Shown here piece after piece: positions 23,705-35,430 of a stretch of 64,000 nt of DNA. Location of the stretch: positions 209,418 through 273,417 of the forward strand of contig ML133498.1 of assembly GCA_003864495.1 (NCBI GenBank). Reading direction: 5' to 3'. Under the pieces are notes generated by a model that saw only the letters and a program-made list of their open reading frames with translations, did no database searches and was not told the DNA's origin. This DNA is from Nemopilema nomurai. Lineage: Eukaryota; Cnidaria; Scyphozoa; Rhizostomeae; Rhizostomatidae. The number at the start of each line of letters is the position of its first letter. Within the stretch, counting starts at the first letter, position 1. A program made the translations under genes and the position numbers.

Positions 23705-26700
23705 TAACCTCGTTTTCATGCTATCCTCGTTTTGATGCAAAAAGCCCTAGCCTTGTTTTCGTTTAAGCTTCGTTTTCGTCCTAGTCTCGTTTCCATGCTA
23801 GCCTCGATTTGGTGCTTAAAGCCCTAACCTTTTTTTCGTTTTTGCTCCGTTTCGGCATAGTCTCATTTCCATGCTAGCCTCAATTTGTTGCTAAAAGCCC
23901 TAGGCTCAATTTCTATTTAGCCTCGATTTCCTCCTTGCCTCGTTTCCATGCTAGTCTCGTTTAGTTGCTAAAAGCCCTAGCCTCATTTTAGTCCTAGCCT
24001 TGTTTCCATGCTAGCCTCGTTTTGGTGCTAGCCTCGTTTTGATGCTTAAAGCCCTAGCCTCATTTTTGGTCTAACCTCGTTTCGATGCTAGCCTCGTTTT
24101 GGTGCTAGAGCACTAGCCTCGTTTTCGTCCTAGCTTCGTTTAAATTCTATCCTCGTTTTGGTGCAAAAAGCCCTAGCCTTGTTTTCGTTTAAGCCTCTAT
24201 TTCGTCCTAGTCTCGTTTCCATGCTAGCCTCGATTTGGTGCTTGAAGCTCTAACCTTTTTTTCGTTTTTTCCCCGTTTCGTCCTTGCCTCGTTACCATGC
24301 TAGTCTCGTTTAGTTGCTAAAAGCCCTAGCCTCATTTTAGTCCTAGCCTCGTTTCCATGCCAGCCTCGTTTTGGTGCTAGCCTCGTTTTGATGCTTAAAG
24401 CACTAGCATCATTTTTGTCCTAACCTCGTTTTCATGCTAACCTTGTTTTGGTGCTGAAAGCTCTAGTCTCGTTTATGTCCTATACTCGTTTCCATGCTAG
24501 CCTCGTTTTTGTGTTGAACGCCCTAGCCTCGTTTTCGTCCTAGCCTCGTTCCAATGCAAGCCTCGTTTTGGTTCTAAAGTTCTAGCATCGTTTTTCTCCT
24601 AGCCTCATTTTGGTGCTAGAGCCCTAGCCTTGTTTCCATGCTAGCCTCGTTTTCATGCTAGCCTCGTTTTGATGCTTAAAGCCCTAGCTTAATTTTTGTC
24701 CTAACCTCGTTTTCATGCTAGCCTTGTTTTGATGCTTAATCCCTAGCCTCATTTTTGTCCTAACCTCGTTCCGATGCAAGCCTCGTTTTGGTTCTAAAGT
24801 TCTAACCTCGTTTTCCTCCTAGCCTTGTTTCATGGCTAGCCTCGTTTTCGTCCTTGTCTCCTTTTCATCCTAGCCTTGTTTCCATGCTAGCCTTGTTTTC
24901 GTTCTTGCCTCGTTTTCGTCCTAGCCTCGTTTTCATGCTAGCCTCGTTTGGGTGCTAGAGCCCTAGCCTCGTTTTCGTCCAGCTTTGTTTCAATTCTATT
25001 TTCGTTTTGGTGCTAATAGACACAGCCTCGTTTTCGTTTCAACCTCGTATTTGTCATAGTCTCGTTTCCATGCTAGCCTCAATTTGTTGCTAAAAGCCCT
25101 AGCCTCAATTTCGTTTTAGCCTCGATTTCGTCCTTGCCTCGTTTCCATGCTAGTTTCGTTTAGTTGCTAAAAGCTCTAGCATACTTTTCGTCCTAACCTC
25201 GTTTTCATGCTAGCCTTGTTTTGATGCTTAATCCCTAGCCTCATTTCTTGCCCTAACCTTGTTTTTATGCTAACCTCGTTTTGGTGCTGAAAGCCCTAGC
25301 CTCGTTTTCGTCCTTGCCTCATTTCCATGCTAGTCTCGTTTAGTTACTAAAAGCCCTAGCCTCGTCTTCGTCCTAGCCTTCTTTCTATGCTTCCTAGCGT
25401 TGTTTCCATGCAAGCCTCAACTTTGTGCTAGCCTTGTTTTTGTGCTAAAAGCCATAGCCTCGTTTTCGTCCAAGACTTGTTTCCATTTTAGCCTCGTTTT
25501 TTTCCTAGCCTCGTTTTGATGCTTAAAGCCCTAGCATCATTTTCGTCCTAACCTCGTTTTCATGCTAGCCTCGTTTTGGTGTTTAAAGCTCTAGCCTCAT
25601 TTTCGTCCTAACCTCGTTTCCATGCTAGCCTTTTTTTGGTGCTGAACGCCCTAGCCTCGTTTTCGTCCTAGCCTCGTTTCCATGCTAGCCTCGTTTTGGT
25701 TCTAAAGCCCTAGCCTCGTTTTCCTCCTAGCCTTGTTTCCATGCTAGCCTCGTTTTCGTCCTTGCCTCGTTTTCGTCCTAGCCTCGTTTCCATGCTAGCC
25801 TCGTTTTGGTTCTAAAGCCCTAGCCTCGTATTCCTCCTAGCCTTGTTTCCATGCTAGCCTCGTTTTTGTCCTTGCCTCTTTTTTGTCCTAGCCTCGTTTC
25901 CATGCTAGCCTCGATATGGTGCTAAAAGAAACAGCCTCCTTTTCGTTTTAACCTCGTATTTGTCCTAGCCTCGTTTCCATGCTAGCCTCGACTTGGTGCT
26001 TAAAACCCACTCTCGTTTTCGTTGTAGCCTCGTTTTGTCCTAGCCTCGTTTCCATGCTAGCCTTGTTTTGATGCTTAAAGCTCTAGCCTCATTATCGTCC
26101 TAACCTCGTTTCCATGCTAGCCTTGTTTTGGTGCTGAACGCCCTAGCCTCGTTTTCGTCCTAGACTCGTTTCCATGCTAGCCTCGTTTTGGTGCCAGCCT
26201 CGTTTTGATGCTTAAAACCCTAGCCTCATTTTCGTCCTAACCTCGTTTTCATGCTAGCTTTGTTTTGGTGCTGAAAGCTCTAGCCTCGTTTATGTCCTAT
26301 ACTCGTTTCCATGCTAGCCTCGTTTTGATGCTTAGTCCCTAGCCTCAATTTTTGTCCTAACCTCGTTTTCATGCTATCCTCGTTTTGATGCAAAAAGCCC
26401 TAGCCTTGTTTTCGTTTAAGCTTCGTTTTCGTCCTAGTCTCGTTTCCATGCTAGCCTCGATTTGGTGCTTAAAGCCCTAACCTTTTTTTCGTTTTTGCTC
26501 CGTTTCGGCATAGTCTCATTTCCATGCTAGCCTCAATTTGTTGCTAAAAGCCCTAGGCTCAATTTCTATTTAGCCTCGATTTCGTCCTTGCCTCGTTTCC
26601 ATGCTAGTCTCGTTTAGTTGCTAAAAGCCCTAGCCTCATTTTAGTCCTAGCCTTGTTTCCATGCTAGCCTCGTTTTCATGCTAGCCTCGTTTTGATGCTT

Positions 26701-28821
26701 AAAGCCCTAGCCTCATTTTTGTCCTAACCTCGTTTTCATGCTAGCCTTGTTTTGATGCTTAGTCCCTAGCCTCATTTTTTGTCCTAACCTCGTTTTCATG
26801 CTAGCCTCGTTTTCGTCCTTGCCTCATTTCCATGCTTGTCTCGTTTAGTTACTAAAAGCCCTAGCCTCATCTTCGTCCTATTCTTGTTAACATGCTTCCT
26901 AGCGTTGTTTCCATGCAAGCCTCAACTTTGTGCTAGCCTTGTTATTGTGCTAAAAGCCATAGCCTCGTTTTCGTCCAAGACTTGTTTCCATTTTAGCCTC
27001 GATTTCGTCCTTGCCTCGTTTTCATGCTAGCCTCGTTTTGGTGCTGAACCCCTAGCCTCGTTTTCGTTCTAAAGCCCTAGCCTCAATTTCGTTCTAACCT
27101 CGTTTTCATGCTAGCCTTGTTTTGGTGCTTAAAGCTCTAGCCTCATTTTCGTCCTAACTTCATTTCCATGCTAGCCTTGTTTTGGTGCTGAACGCCCTAG
27201 CCTCGTTTTTGTCCTAGCCTCGTTTCCATGCTAGCCTCGTTTTGGTTCTAAAGCCCTAGCCTCGTTTTCCTCCTACCCTTGTTTCCATGCTAGCCTCGTT
27301 TCCGTCCTTGCCTCGTTTTCGTCCTAGCCTCGTTACCATGCTAGCCTCGTTTTGGTGCTAAAAGAAACAGCCTCATTTTCGTTTTAACCTCGTATTAGTC
27401 CTAGCCTCGTTTCCAAACCAGCCTCGTTTTGGTTTTAAACCCCTAGCCTCGTTTCCATGCTAGCCTCGTTTTGGTGCTAGCCTCGTTTTGATGCTTAAAG
27501 CCCTAGCCTCATTTTTGGTCTAACCTCGTTTCGATGCTAGCCTCGTTTTGGTGCTAGAGCCCTAGCCTCGTTTTCATCCTAGCCTTATTTCCATGCTAGC
27601 CTCGTTTTCGTTCTAGCCTCGTTTCCATGCTAGCCTTGTTTTGGTGCTAGAGCACTAGCCTCATTTTCGTCCAAGCTTCGTTTAAATTCTATCCTCGTTT
27701 TGGTGCAAAAAGCCCTAGCCTTGTTTTCATTTAAGCCTCGTTTTCGTCCTAGTCTCGTTTCCATGCTAGCCTCGATTTGGTGCTTGGAGCTCTAACCTTT
27801 TTTTCGTTTTTTCCCCGTTTCGTCCTAACCTCGTTTTCATGCTAGCCTCGTTTTGATGCTTAATCCCTAGCCTCATTTTTGTACTAACCTCTTTTTCATG
27901 TTAACCTCGTTTTGGTGCTGAACGCCCTAGCCTCGTTTTTCTCCTAGCCTCGTTTCCATGCTAGCCTCGTTTTGGTTCTAAAGCCCTAGCCTAGTTTTTC
28001 TCCTAGCCTTGTTTCCATGCTAGCCTCGTTTTCGTCCTTGCCTCGTTTTCGTCCTCGCCTCGTTTCCATGCTAGCCTCGTTTTGGTGCTAGAGCCCAAGC
28101 CTCGTTTTCGTCCTAGCCTCATTTCCATGCTAAACTCGTTTAGTTACTAAAAGCCCTAGCCTCGTCTTCGTCCTAGCCTTCTTTCTATGCTTCCTAGCGT
28201 TGTTTCCATGCAAGCCTCAACTTTGTGCTAGCCTTGTTTTTGTGCTAAAAGCCATAGCCTCGTTTTCGTCCAAGACTTGTTTCCATTTTAGCCTCGTTTT
28301 TTTCCTAGCCTCGTTTTGATGCTTAAAGCCCTAGCATCATTTTCGTCCTAACCTCGTTTTCATGCTAGCCTCGTTTTGGTGTTTAAAGCTCTAGCCTCAT
28401 TTTCGTCCTAACCTCGTTTCCATGCTAGCCTTTTTTTGGTGCTGAACGCCCTAGCCTCGTTTTCGTCCTAGCCTCGTTTCCATGCTAGCCTCGTTTTGGT
28501 TCTAAAGCCCTAGCCTCGTTTTCCTCCTAGCCTTGTTTCCATGCTAGCCTCGTTTTCGTCCTTGCCTCGTTTTCGTCCTAGCCTCGTTTCCATGCTAGCC
28601 TCGTTTTGGTGCTAAAAGAAACAGCCTCATTTTCGTTTTAACCTCGTATTAGTCCTAGCCTCGTTTCCATGCTAGCCTCGACTTGGTGCTTAAAACCCAC
28701 TCTCGTTTTCGTTGTAGCCTCGTTTTGTCCTAGCCTCGTTTCCATGCTAGCCTCGTTTTGATGCTTAATGCCCTAGCCTCATTTTCCTTCTAATCTCGTT
28801 TTCATGCAAGCCTTGTTTTGG

Positions 28822-30140
28822 TGCTTAAAGCTCCAGCCTCATTTTCGTCCTAACCTCGTTTCCATGCTAGCCTTGTTTTGGTGCTGAACGCCCTAGCCTC
28901 GTTTTCGTCCTAGACTCGTTTCCATGCTAGCCTCGTTTTGGTGCTAGCCTTGTTTTGATGCCTAAAACCCTAGCCTCATTTTCGTCCTAACCTCGTTTTC
29001 ATGCTAGCCTCGTTTTGATGCTTAATCCCTAGCCTCATTTTTGTACTAACCTCTTTTTCATGCTAACCTCGTTTTGGTGCTGAACGCCCTAGCCTCGTTT
29101 TTGTCCTAGCCTCGTTTCCATGCTAGCCTCGTTTTGGTTCTAAAGCCCTAGCCTAGTTTTCCTCCTAGCCTTGTTTCCATGCCAGCCTCGTTTTCGTCCT
29201 TGCCTCGTTTTCGTCCTATCCTCGTTTCCATGCTAGCCTCGTATTGGTGCTAGAGCCCTAGCCTCGTTTTCGTTCTAGCCTCATTTCCATGCTAGTCTCG
29301 TTTAGTTACTAAAAGCCCTAGCCTCGTCTTCGTCCTAGCCTTGTTAACATGCTTCCTAGCGTTGTTTCCATGCAAGCCTCAACTTTGTGCTAGCCTTGTT
29401 TTTGTGCTAAAAGCCATAGCCTCGTTTTCGTCCAAGACTTGTTTCCATTTTAGCCTCGTTTTGTTCCTAGCCTCGTTTTCATGCTTAAAGCTCCAGCCTC
29501 ATTTTCGTCCTAACCTCGTTTCCATGCTAGCCTTGTTTTGGTGCTGAACGCCCTAGCCTCGTTTTCGTCCTAGACTCGTTTCCATGCTAGCCTCGTTTTG
29601 GTGCTAGCCTTGTTTTGATGCCTAAAACCCTAGCCTCATTTTCGTCCTAACCTCGTTTTCATGCTAGCCTCGTTTTGATGCTTAATCCCTAGCCTCATTT
29701 TTGTACTAACCTCTTTTTCATGCTAACCTCGTTTTGCTGAACGCCCTAGCCTCGTTTTTGTCCTAGCCTCGTTTCCATGCTAGCCTCGTTTTGGTTCTAA
29801 AGCCCTAGCCTAGTTTTTCCTAGCCTTGTTTCCATGCCAGCCTCGTTTTCGTCCTTGCCTCGTTTTCGTCCTATCCTCGTTTCCATGCTAGCCTCGTATT
29901 GGTGCTAGAGCCCTAGCCTCGTTTTCGTTCTAGCCTCATTTCCATGCTAGTCTCGTTTAGTTACTAAAAGCCCTAGCCTCGTCTTCGTCCTAGCCTTGTT
30001 AACATGCTTCCTAGCGTTGTTTCCATGCAAGCCTCAACTTTGTGCTAGCCTTGTTTTTGTGCTAAAAGCCATAGCCTCGTTTTCGTCCAAGACTTGTTTC
30101 CATTTTAGCCTCGTTTTGTTCCTAGCCTCGTTTTCATGCT
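28822..30140. repeat. 660-bp tandem duplication, T3 copy A
   Basis: TGCTTAAAGCTCCAGCC starts at 28822 and 29482. TTGTTAACATGC lies at 29341 and 29998, a spacing of 657. The second copy has small losses: TTTTGCTGAACG near 29732, and a CCTC loss near 29815 partly offset by one extra T. Confidence 0.88.
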
Positions 30141-33100
30141 TAAAGCCCTAGCCATCATTTTCGTCCTAACCTCGTTTTCATGCTAGCCTCGTTTTGGTGC
30201 TGAACCCCTAGCCTCGTTTCGTTCTAAAGCCCTAGCCTCAATTTCGTTCTAACCTCGTTTTCATGCTAGCCTTGTTTTGGTGCTTAAAGCTCTAGCCTCA
30301 TTTTCGTCCTAACTTCATTTCCATGCTAGCCTTGTTTTGGTGCTGAACGCCCTAGCCTCGTTTTGTCCTAGCCTCGTTTCTATGCTAGCCTCGTTTGGTT
30401 CTAAAGCCCTAGCCTCGTTTTCCTCCTAGCCTTGTTTCCATGCTAGCCTCGTTTCCGTCCTTGCCTCGTTTTCGTCCTAGCCTCGTTACCATGCTAGCCT
30501 CGTTTTGGTGCTAAAAGAAACAGCCTCATTTTCGTTTTAACCTCGTATTAGTCCTAGCCTCGTTTCCAAACTAGCCTCGATTTGGTGCTTAAAACCCACT
30601 CTCGTTTTCGTTATAGCCTCGTTTTGTCCTAGCCTCGTTTCCATGCCAGCCTCGTTTTGGTTTTAAACCCCTAGCCTCGTTTCCCTCTTAGCCTTGTTTT
30701 CTTGCTGGCCTTGTTTTGATGCTTAAAGCCCTAGCCTCATTTTTGTCCTAACCTCGTTTTCATGCTAGCCTCGTTTTGGTGCTGAACGCCCTAGCCTCGT
30801 TTTCGTCCTAGCCTCGTTTCCATGCTAGCCTCGTTTTGGTTCTAAAGCCCTAGCCTCGTATTCCTCCTAGCCTTGTTTCCATGCTAGCCTCGTTTTTGTC
30901 CTTGCCTCTTTTTTGTCCTAGCCTCGTTTCCATGCTAGCCTCGATATGGTGCTAAAAGAAACAGCCTCCTTTTCGTTTTAACCTCGTATTTGTCCTAGCC
31001 TCGTTTCCATGCTAGCCTCGACTTGGTGCTTAAAACCCACTCTCGTTTTCGTTGTAGCCTCGTTTTGTCCTAGCCTCGTTTCCATGCTAGCCTTGTTTTG
31101 ATGCTTAAAGCTCTAGCCTCATTATCGTCCTAACCTCGTTTCCATGCTAGCCTTGTTTTGGTGCTGAACGCCCTAGCCTCGTTTTCGTCCTAGACTCGTT
31201 TCCATGCTAGCCTCGTTTTGGTGCCAGCCTCGTTTTGATGCTTAAAACCCTAGCCTCATTTTCGTCCTAACCTCGTTTTCATGCTAGCTTTCTTTTGGTG
31301 CTGAAAGCTCTAGCCTCGTTTATGTCCTATACTCGTTTCCATGCTAGCCTCGTTTTGATGCTTAGTCCCTAGCCTCAATTTTTGTCCTAACCTCGTTTTC
31401 ATGCTATCCTCGTTTTGATGCAAAAAGCCCTAGCCTTGTTTTCGTTTAAGCTTCGTTTTCGTCCTAGTCTCGTTTCCATGCTAGCCTCGATTTGGTGCTT
31501 AAAGCCCTAACCTTTTTTTCGTTTTTGCTCCGTTTCGGCATAGTCTCATTTCCATGCTAGCCTCAATTTGTTGCTAAAAGCCCTAGGCTCAATTTCTATT
31601 TAGCCTCGATTTCCTCCTTGCCTCGTTTCCATGCTAGTCTCGTTTAGTTGCTAAAAGCCCTAGCCTCATTTTAGTCCTAGCCTTGTTTCCATGCTAGCCT
31701 CGTTTTGGTGCTAGCCTCGTTTTGATGCTTAAAGCCCTAGCCTCATTTTTGGTCTAACCTCGTTTCGATGCTAGCCTCGTTTTGGTGCTAGAGCACTAGC
31801 CTCGTTTTCGTCCTAGCTTCGTTTAAATTCTATCCTCGTTTTGGTGCAAAAAGCCCTAGCCTTGTTTTCGTTTAAGCCTCTATTTCGTCCTAGTCTCGTT
31901 TCCATGCTAGCCTCGATTTGGTGCTTGAAGCTCTAACCTTTTTTTCGTTTTTTCCCGTTTCGTCCTTGCCTCGTTACCATGCTAGTCTCGTTTAGTTGAA
32001 AAGCCCTAGCCTCATTTTAGTCCTAGCCTCGTTTCCATGCCAGCCTCGTTTTGGTGCTAGCCTCTTTTTGATGCTTAAAGCACTAGCATCATTTTTGTCC
32101 TAACCTCGTTTTCATGCTAACCTTGTTTTGGTGCTGAAAGCTCTAGTCTCGTTTATGTCCTATACTCGTTTCCATGCTAGCCTCGTTTTTGTGTTGAACG
32201 CCCTAGCCTCGTTTTCGTCCTAGCCTCGTTCCAATGCAAGCCTCGTTTTGGTTCTAAAGTTCTAGCATCGTTTTTCTCCTAGCCTCATTTTGGTGCTAGA
32301 GCCCTAGCCTTGTTTCCATGCTAGCCTCGTTTTCATGCTAGCCTCGTTTTGATGCTTAAAGCCCTAGCTTAATTTTTGTCCTAACCTCGTTTTCATGCTA
32401 GCCTTGTTTTGATGCTTAATCCCTAGCCTCATTTTTGTCCTAACCTCGTTCCGATGCAAGCCTCGTTTTGGTTCTAAAGTTCTAACCTCGTTTTCCTCCT
32501 AGCCTTGTTTCATGGCTAGCCTCGTTTTCGTCCTTGTCTCCTTTTCGTCCTAGCCTCGTTTTCATGCTAGCCTCGTTTGGGTGCTAGAGCCCTAGCCTCG
32601 TTTTCGTCCCAGCTTTGTTTCAATTCTATTTTCGTTTTGGTGCTAATAGACACAGCCTCGTTTTCGTTTCAACCTCGTATTTGTCATAGTCTCGTTTCCA
32701 TGCTAGCCTCAATTTGTTGCTAAAAGCCCTAGCCTCAATTTCGTTTTAGCCTCGATTTCGTCCTTGCCTCGTTTCCATGCTAGTTTCGTTTAGTTGCTAA
32801 AAGCTCTAGCATACTTTTCGTCCTAACCTCGTTTTCATGCTAGCCTCGTTTTGGTGTTGAACGCCCTAGCATCGTTTTCGTCCTAGCCTCGTTCCCATGC
32901 AAGCCTCGTTTTGGTTCTAAAGTTCTAGCCTCGTTTTCCTCTTAGCCTCATTTTGGTGCTAGAGCCCTAGCCTTGTTTCCATGCTAGCCTCGTTTTCATG
33001 CTAGCCTCGTTTTGATGCTTAAAGCCCTAGCCTCATTTTTGTCCTAACCTCGTTTTCATGCTAGCCTTGTTTTGATGCTTAATCCTAGCCTCATTTCTTG

Positions 33101-34737
33101 CCCTAACCTTGTTTTTATGCTAACCTCGTTTTGGTGCTGAAAGCCCTAGCCTCGTTTTCGTCCTTGCCTCATTTCCATGCTAGTCTCGTTTAGTTACTAA
33201 AAGCCCTAGCCTCGTCTTCGTCCTAGCCTTGTTTCCATGCTTCCTAGCGTTGTTTTCATTCAAGCCTCAACTTTGTGTTAGCCTTGTTTTTGTGCTAAAA
33301 GCCATAGCCTCGTTTTCGTCCAAGACTTGTTTTCATTTTAGCCTCGTTTTGTTCCTAGCCTTGTTTTGTTCCTAGCCTTGTTTTTGTGCTAAAAGCCATA
33401 GCCTCGTTTTCGTCCTACCTTCGATTCTATGCAAGCATCATTTTGGTGCTAAAGCCCTAGCCTCGTTTTCTTCCTAGTCTCGTTTCCATGCTAGCAGTGT
33501 TTGGTGCTAAAAGCCCTAGCCTCGTTTTCGTCCAAGACTCGTTTCCATTTTAGCCTCGTTTTGTTCCTAGCCTCGTTTTGATGCTTAATGCCCTAGCCTT
33601 ATTTTCGTCCTAAACTCGTTTTCATGCTAGCCTTGTTTTGGTGCTGAAAGCTCTAGTCTCGTTTATGTCCTATACTCGTTTCCATGCAAGCCTCGTTTTG
33701 GTGTTGAACGTCCTAGCCTCGTTTTCGTCCTAGCCTCGTTCCAATGCAAGCCTCGTTTTCCTCCTAGCCTCATTTTGGTGCTAGAGCCCTAGCCTTGTTT
33801 CCATGCTAGCCTCGTTTTCATGCTAGCCTCGTTTTGATGCTTAAAGCCCTAGCTTCATTTTGGTCCTAACCTCGTTTTCATGCTAGGTTTGTTTTGATGC
33901 TTAATCCCTAGCCTCATTTTTGTCCTAACGTTGTTTTCATGCTAACCTCGTTTTGGTGCTGAGCGCCCTAGCCTCGTTTTCGTCCTAGCCTCGTTCCCAT
34001 GCAAGCCTCGTTTTGGTTCTAAAGTTCTAGCCTCGTTTTCCTCCTAGCCTTGTTTCCATGCTAGCCTCGTTTTCGTCCTTGTCTCCTTTTCATCCTAGCC
34101 TTGTTTCCATGCTAGCCTCGTTTTCGTTCTTGCCTCGTATTTGTCATAGTCTCGTTTCCATGCTAGCCTCAATTTGTTGCTAAAAGCCCTAGCCTCAATT
34201 TCGTTTTAGCCTCGATTTCGTCCTTGCCTCGTTTCCATGCTAGTTTCGTTTAGTTGCTAAAAGCTCTAGCATCATTTTCTTCCTAACCTCGTTTTCATGC
34301 TAGCCTCGTTTTGGTGCTCAACCTCTAGCCTCGTTTTCGTTCTAGCCTCGTTTCCATGCAAGCCTCGTTTTGGTTCTAAAGCCCTAGCCTCATTTTCGTT
34401 CTAACCTCGTTTCCATGCTAGCCTTGTTTTGATGCTTAATCCCTAGCCTCATTTTTGTCCTAACCTCGTTTTCATGCTAACTTCAATTTGGTGCTGAGCG
34501 CCCTAGCCTCGTTTTCGTCCTAGCCTCGTTCCCATGCAAGCCTCGTTTCGGTTCTAAAAGTTCTAGCCTCGTTTTCCTCCTAGCCTTGTTTCCATGCAAG
34601 CCTCGTTTTCGTCCTAGTCTCCTTTTCATCCTAGCCTTGTTTTCGTTTAAGCCTCGTTTTCGTCCTTGTTTCGTTTCCATGCTAGCTTCGATTTGGTTCT
34701 TAAAGCCCTAACGTTTTTTTCGTTTTTGCTCCGTTTC

Positions 34738-35430
34738 GGCATAGTCTCGTTTCCATGCTAGCCTCAATTTGTTGCTAAAAGCCCTAGCCTCAATTTCTAT
34801 TTAGCCTCGATTTCATCCTTGCCTCGTTTCCATGCTAGTCTCGTTTAGTTGCTAAAAGCCCTAGCCTCATTTTTGTCCTAGCCTCGTTTCCATGCTAGCC
34901 TCGTTTTGGTGCTAGCCTCGTTTTGATTTGCCCTAGCCTCATTTTTGTTCTAACCTCGTTTCCATGCTAGCCTCGTTTTGGTGCTAGAGCTCTAGCCTCG
35001 TTTTCGTCCTAGCTTCGTTTCAAGTCTATCTTCGTTTTTGTGCTAAAAGACACAGCCTCGTTTTCGTTTCTGCTCCGTTTCGGCATAGTCTCGTTTCCAT
35101 GCTAGCCTCAATTTGTTGCTAAAAGCCCTAGCCTCAATTTCTATTTAGCCTCGATTTCGTCCTTGCCTCGTTTCCATGCTAGTCTCGCTTAGTTGCTAAA
35201 AGCCCTAGCCTCATTTTTTTCCTAGCCTCGTTTCGATGCTAGCCTCGTTTTGGTGCTAGCCTCGTTTTGATGCTTAAAGCCCTAGCCTCATTTTTGGTCT
35301 AACCTCGTTTCGATGCTAGCCTCGTTTTGGTGCTAGAGCCCTAGCCTCGTTTTCATCCTAGCCTTATTTCCATGCTAGCCTCGTTTTCGTTCTAGCCTCG
35401 TTTCCATGCTAGCCTTGTTTTGGTGCTAGA
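34738..35430. repeat. 349-bp local tandem pair, T1 copy B (344-bp spacing)
   Basis: GGCATAG starts at 34738 and 35082. The 5-bp shorter spacing is explained by GATTTGCCC near 34926 replacing the longer GATGCTTAAAGCCC of the other copies. Confidence 0.72.

Larger units (their letters stand above)
1..30145. repeat. 30-kb super-repeat, copy A (T1-T2-T3)
   Basis: This copy comprises three unequal higher-order blocks starting at 1, 10582 and 20932, each opening with the same CCCTAGCATCATTTTCGTCC-type start (one C is missing at 20932). It aligns with 30146-60349 at an offset of about 30.14-30.20 kb over most of its length. Examples of matching landmarks are 9772 with 39920 and 26836 with 57035. 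Rare variants are shared block by block with copy B. Differences from B are four additional 441-bp units after 21.5 kb, a loss of about 1.8 kb near 17.2 kb, and a noisy stretch at 17.06-21.43 kb. The boundary at base 1 is simply the window edge, which happens to coincide with a block start. Confidence 0.85.
20932..30145. repeat. Higher-order block T3, copy A (with 441-bp expansion)
   Basis: T3 resembles T1 but is shortened at three places: about 231 bp near its start (at 21061), about 230 bp near 25.21 kb, and 2,733 bp near 25.37 kb where T1 positions ~3061 and ~5794 are joined. The same joins occur in 52891-60349. This copy is lengthened by four extra 441-bp units between 21500 and 23264. 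From 25.38 kb to its end it equals the T1 tail, including the 660-bp tandem duplication. Confidence 0.83.
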
